DNA of 64,000 nt. Source: Halomonas meridiana. Its GTDB lineage: Bacteria > Pseudomonadota > Gammaproteobacteria > Pseudomonadales > Halomonadaceae. Both the position numbers and the translations under genes were made by a program. Below, one piece after another: positions 60,935 to 64,000 of the stretch (within the stretch, counting starts at the first letter, position 1; each line of letters opens with the position of its first letter). The stretch is from the NCBI RefSeq assembly GCF_009846525.1, contig NZ_CP024621.1:3534001-3598000 (forward strand). Reading direction: 5' to 3'. Under the pieces are notes generated by a model. It made no database searches, had not been told where the DNA came from, and was given only the letters and a program-made list of their open reading frames with translations.

Positions 60935-62650
60935 TCAAAACAAGTGATACAGCTGCGCCAGCGGTAGCTCGGTCGCGGGTTCGCAGGTGAGGAGTTCGCC
61001 GTCGCAGCGCACTTCGTAGGTTTGCGGGTCGACGGTGAGTTCTGGGCAGGCGTCGTTGAGCTTCATATCTTTTTTGCGCACGCCGCGCACGTTCTTACAA
61101 GCGGAAAGCGTGCTTTGTAGTCCCAGGCGCTCTTTAATGCCTGCGTCAATCGCCGCTTGGCTGACAAAGTTGAGCCGGGTCTGGCTGGCGGCACGGCCAA
61201 AGGTGCCGAACATGGGGCGGTAGTGCACCGGCTGCGGCGTGGGGATGGAGGCGTTGGGGTCGCCCATGGGTGCACCGGCAATCATGCCGCCTTTTAGGAT
61301 CAGCGCGGGTTTGACGCCAAAGAAAGCGGGCTTCCACAGCACCAAATCCGCCAGCTTACCGACTTCAATCGATCCGACTTCGTGGGCAATGCCGTGGGTA
61401 ATGGCGGGGTTGATGGTGTACTTGGCGATATAACGCTTGGCGCGCAGGTTGTCGGCCCCCAGCGCTTCATCTTCCGGCAGCAGGCCACGCTGCACTTTCA
61501 TTTTGTGGGCGGTTTGCCAGGTGCGGCAGACCACTTCACCCACGCGGCCCATGGCCTGGGAGTCGGAGGCGATCATCGAGATCACACCTAGGTCGTGCAA
61601 AATATCCTCAGCGGCGATGGTTTCGCGGCGAATGCGTGAATCCGCAAAGGCGACATCTTCGGGGATATTGGGGTCCAGGTGGTGGCAAACCATGAGCATG
61701 TCGAGATGCTCGTCGATGGTGTTCACCGTGTAGGGCCGCGTGGGGTTGGTGGAAGACGGCAGCACGTACTCTTTGGAGCAGGCGGTGAGGATATCCGGGG
61801 CATGGCCGCCGCCTGCGCCTTCGGTGTGGTAGGTGTGAATGCCGCGCCCTTTAAACGCCGCCAGGGTGTCTTCCACAAAGCCGGATTCGTTGAGCGTATC
61901 GGTGTGAATGGCGATCTGCACATCGTACTTTTCCGCCACGCTTAAGCAGGTATCAATCGAGGCGGGGGTGGTGCCCCAGTCTTCATGCAGCTTGAGACCC
62001 ATCGCGCCCGCTTCCAGCTGCGCTTCGAGCCCTTCCGGCAGGCTGGCGTTGCCTTTGCCGAGCAGGCCGATGTTCATGGGCAGGTCGTCTACCGCTTGAA
62101 GCATTTTGCCAATGTGCCACTCGCCGGGGGTGCAGGTGGTGGCGTTGGAGCCGGTGGCGGGGCCAGTGCCGCCGCCCAGCATGGTAGTCACACCGCTCAT
62201 CAGCGCTTCTTCCACCTGCTGAGGGCAGATAAAGTGGATGTGGGCGTCGATGCCACCTGCGGTGAGGATTTTGCCTTCGCCAGCAATCACTTCGGTGCCG
62301 GGGCCAATCACGATTTCCACATCGGGCTGGGTATCGGGGTTGCCTGCTTTGCCAATGGCGGCGATGCGGCCGTTTTGCAGACCTACATCGGCTTTGACGA
62401 TGCCCCACCAGTCTAAAATCAGCGCGTTGGTGATCACAGTGTCCATCACCGTGGCATCTTGGCGCTGGCTTTGGCCCATGCCATCGCGGATGACTTTACC
62501 GCCGCCGAACTTCACTTCTTCACCGTAGTGGGTGGCGTCTTTTTCGACTTGAATCCACAGCTCGGTGTCGCCCAGGCGCACGCGGTCGCCTACGGTGGGG
62601 CCGTACATATCGGCGTAGGCTTGCCGACTGATCTTGTTTACCGGTTTCAT
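60935..62650 (-). CDS. ureC: Urease alpha (catalytic) subunit UreC
   Basis: The 571-residue protein is full length. Active-site landmarks are [11 protein letters not shown] (nickel histidines), [12 protein letters not shown] (carbamylated lysine), [32 protein letters not shown], and the flap region [20 protein letters not shown] with the conserved histidine. It hydrolyses urea to ammonia and carbamate in the cytoplasm, as part of the UreABC core. Confidence 0.98.
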   Translation of the reverse strand: MKPVNKISRQAYADMYGPTVGDRVRLGDTELWIQVEKDATHYGEEVKFGGGKVIRDGMGQSQRQDATVMDTVITNALILDWWGIVKADVGLQNGRIAAIGKAGNPDTQPDVEIVIGPGTEVIAGEGKILTAGGIDAHIHFICPQQVEEALMSGVTTMLGGGTGPATGSNATTCTPGEWHIGKMLQAVDDLPMNIGLLGKGNASLPEGLEAQLEAGAMGLKLHEDWGTTPASIDTCLSVAEKYDVQIAIHTDTLNESGFVEDTLAAFKGRGIHTYHTEGAGGGHAPDILTACSKEYVLPSSTNPTRPYTVNTIDEHLDMLMVCHHLDPNIPEDVAFADSRIRRETIAAEDILHDLGVISMIASDSQAMGRVGEVVCRTWQTAHKMKVQRGLLPEDEALGADNLRAKRYIAKYTINPAITHGIAHEVGSIEVGKLADLVLWKPAFFGVKPALILKGGMIAGAPMGDPNASIPTPQPVHYRPMFGTFGRAASQTRLNFVSQAAIDAGIKERLGLQSTLSACKNVRGVRKKDMKLNDACPELTVDPQTYEVRCDGELLTCEPATELPLAQLYHLF

Positions 62651-62684
62651 ATTTGCCTCTGCCTCAAGCGTTGAGTCCAGTGCT

Positions 62685-62780
62685 GGGCGGCCATCGTCTG
62701 TGTGACACGCTGTGAATACGTCCTTGTACGCTTGACTGCGCCATCCATGGCGCAGACAGTCACCCAGCCGATGCCCGCCC
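62685..62780. repeat. Large palindromic intergenic repeat, copy 2 (ureB-ureC gap)
   Basis: Outer arms GGGCGGCCATCG..TGTGAC and its imperfect mirror GTCACCCAGCCGATGCCCGCCC enclose CGCTGTGAATACGTCCTTGT. The inner palindrome is TGCGCCATCCATGGCGCA. The unpaired core matches copy 1 closely while the arms differ in sequence, a sign of a mobile or structure-selected repeat family. Confidence 0.8.
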
Positions 62781-62811
62781 TACCGTCGGTTGTTCTTTAT
62801 TAATCCGTTGG

Positions 62812-63120
62812 CTAATCGAGCGGCCCCATCACATCGCCACGGAAGCCGTAGATTTCCCGCTTGCCGACAAACGGAATCAGCGTGACTTCGCGGGTTTGGC
62901 CGGGTTCGAAGCGGATGGCGGTTCCGGCGGCGACGTCCAGGCGGTAGCCACGGGTTTTATCGCGGTCAAACACCAGCGCGGGGTTGGCTTCAGCAAAGTG
63001 GTAGTGGGAGCCAAGCTGAATGGGCCGGTCGCCGGTGTTAGCCACCTCCACGGTGATACGCTCGCGACCCGCGCACAGCTCGATATCACCCTCTTGTAAC
63101 TGATACTGTCCTGGAATCAT
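62812..63120 (-). CDS. ureB: Urease beta subunit UreB
   Basis: The 102-residue protein starts [20 protein letters not shown]. The stretches [40 protein letters not shown] and [13 protein letters not shown] are the UreB signature. It is a structural subunit of urease, with ureA 23 bases upstream. Confidence 0.97.
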   Translation of the reverse strand: MIPGQYQLQEGDIELCAGRERITVEVANTGDRPIQLGSHYHFAEANPALVFDRDKTRGYRLDVAAGTAIRFEPGQTREVTLIPFVGKREIYGFRGDVMGPLD

Positions 63121-63143
63121 GGCGCTCTCCTAATGGTGGATGA

Positions 63144-63446
63144 TTAGTTGATCGGCGTGTGAACGGTGACCAGCTTGGTGCCATCGGGGAAGGTGGCTTC
63201 CACCTGTACTTCATCGACCATCTCCGCCACGCCTTCCATCACGTCGTCTCGGGTGAGGATTTCGCGGCCGTAGCTCATTAAATCCGCTACGCTGCGGCCA
63301 TCTCGCGCGCCTTCCATAATCTCAAAGCTGATCAGCGCTACCGCTTCGGGGTAGTTCAGTTTTAAACCACGCGCTTTGCGGCGCTCGGCAAGCTGGGCGG
63401 CGGTAAACAGCATCAGCTTGTCTTTGTCTCGTGGGGTCAGTTCCAT
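63144..63446 (-). CDS. ureA: Urease gamma subunit UreA
   Basis: The 100-residue protein starts [60 protein letters not shown] and [14 protein letters not shown] are the UreA signature. It is the first structural gene, 33 bases after ureD. Confidence 0.97.
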   Translation of the reverse strand: MELTPRDKDKLMLFTAAQLAERRKARGLKLNYPEAVALISFEIMEGARDGRSVADLMSYGREILTRDDVMEGVAEMVDEVQVEATFPDGTKLVTVHTPIN

Positions 63447-63479
63447 GGAGTGTCTCCAGCGTTATCAGCGTGTTGCTCA

Positions 63480-64000
63480 TTAGGTTAGCCAAATGCGCGG
63501 CGTGTGCGCTTCGCGCTCGATCCAGCGCGGCCGAAGCAGGTGCCAGGCCTGTTCACACAGCGCCCAGGCTTCGTTACGGGATGTGCCTAGATAGCGCAGC
63601 AGCAGTACGCCGTGGCGCACGGTTACCGCCCAGCGGGGGTTATCCGGCAGCGCTTCGCGCAGTGCTTCAATGGCCGCAGCGGCATCGTCAATGCCTACCG
63701 CCCAGAGCGTGGCCTGCACCGTTGCGCCGCCCTGCCCCCAGCGGCCCGCAAAGCGTGGGTGCGCAGGGTCTAGCGGCTGGCGTTCAAGCCACAGCGGTTT
63801 GCCATCTAGGGTTAAGCGAAAGTGCTGTTCAATACGCCCAGAGACATAGGGCAGGTCGCTTGCTGGGCGGCCGAGCGCCATCACTTCCCAGCCTAGGCAG
63901 CGAGCATTGCCCTGCAGCGCAATATGGGTGCGTTGAGTGCCCTTTGAACCATTAAACGCGATGGTTTCCTGGGGCAGCCACTCTAAGGTGCCACCCTCCT
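63480..64000 (-). CDS. ureD: Urease accessory protein UreD (partial)
   Basis: The frame is open to the right edge of the window, so the N-terminus is missing. The visible 173 residues include GTLEWLPQETIAFNGSKGTQ, the family segment where a loop meets UreF, and CLGWEVMALGRPASDLPYVS. The C-terminal part has the alternating strand pattern of UreD. With UreF and UreG it forms the nickel-insertion complex. The order ureD-A-B-C-E-F-G is the usual gammaproteobacterial one. Confidence 0.94.
   Translation of the reverse strand, partial: EGGTLEWLPQETIAFNGSKGTQRTHIALQGNARCLGWEVMALGRPASDLPYVSGRIEQHFRLTLDGKPLWLERQPLDPAHPRFAGRWGQGGATVQATLWAVGIDDAAAAIEALREALPDNPRWAVTVRHGVLLLRYLGTSRNEAWALCEQAWHLLRPRWIEREAHTPRIWLT

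Noticed and set aside
1..64000. CRISPR array
   Set aside because: No regularly spaced identical repeats were seen; the only short repeats are palindromic intergenic elements and the 69-bp pair.

Overview
The window looks like a chromosome segment of a halophilic gammaproteobacterium, most likely Halomonas or a close relative. The evidence is a full urease operon, a soluble NAD-dependent formate dehydrogenase (fds) operon, two TRAP uptake systems and large palindromic intergenic repeats of a type I associate with Halomonadaceae. The assignment comes from gene content and protein character, not from a database search.

Layout. (a) 1-2030: end of an aromatic-acid catabolic cluster (4,5-dihydroxyphthalate decarboxylase-like protein, Rieske ring-hydroxylating oxygenase). 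(b) 2350-4540: a graveyard of two inverted, decayed IS5-type copies. (c) 4540-11490: an AT-rich module with a small ParB-fold-like protein and two very large tyrosine recombinases in one tight operon, followed by an intergenic region with a partial duplicate of the next gene's 3' end. (d) 11487-13863: integration/control module (two small unknown proteins, Min27-type integrase, AlpA-like HTH protein, XRE repressor with a clear operator). (e) 13864-33940: a 20-kb defence operon on the minus strand, a type 1 BREX system (brxA, brxB, brxC, pglX, pglZ, brxL) with four inserted genes: a Schlafen/AlbA_2 ATPase-like protein with winged helices, a RecQ helicase fused to a phosphoribosyltransferase, a DprA-like protein and a DUF262-HNH (GmrSD/BrxU-like) nuclease. 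The island ends at a tRNA-Arg(CCG) gene at 34248-34324.

(f) 34479-64000: ordinary host metabolism. It holds a DctPQM TRAP transporter with a GlxA-type regulator; the fdsGBACD formate dehydrogenase operon with a divergent regulator; a catabolic block made of a TAXI-type TRAP transporter (permease broken by a one-base homopolymer shift), a 2-hydroxyacid dehydrogenase, two LysR regulators, a haloacid dehalogenase, a class III CoA-transferase, an HMG-CoA-lyase-like enzyme and an aconitase-like hydratase; a chemoreceptor; and the urease genes ureD(partial)-A-B-C-E-F-G.

How the parts fit: the BREX operon is packed with overlaps and gaps of a few bases, so the extra genes are probably co-expressed parts of the defence programme. 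The RecQ-PRTase plus DprA pair resembles the ComFA-ComFC-DprA set of natural competence and is the most unusual component. The double giant recombinase module is the second unusual system. I could not run searches, so family calls rest on motifs read directly from the translations.
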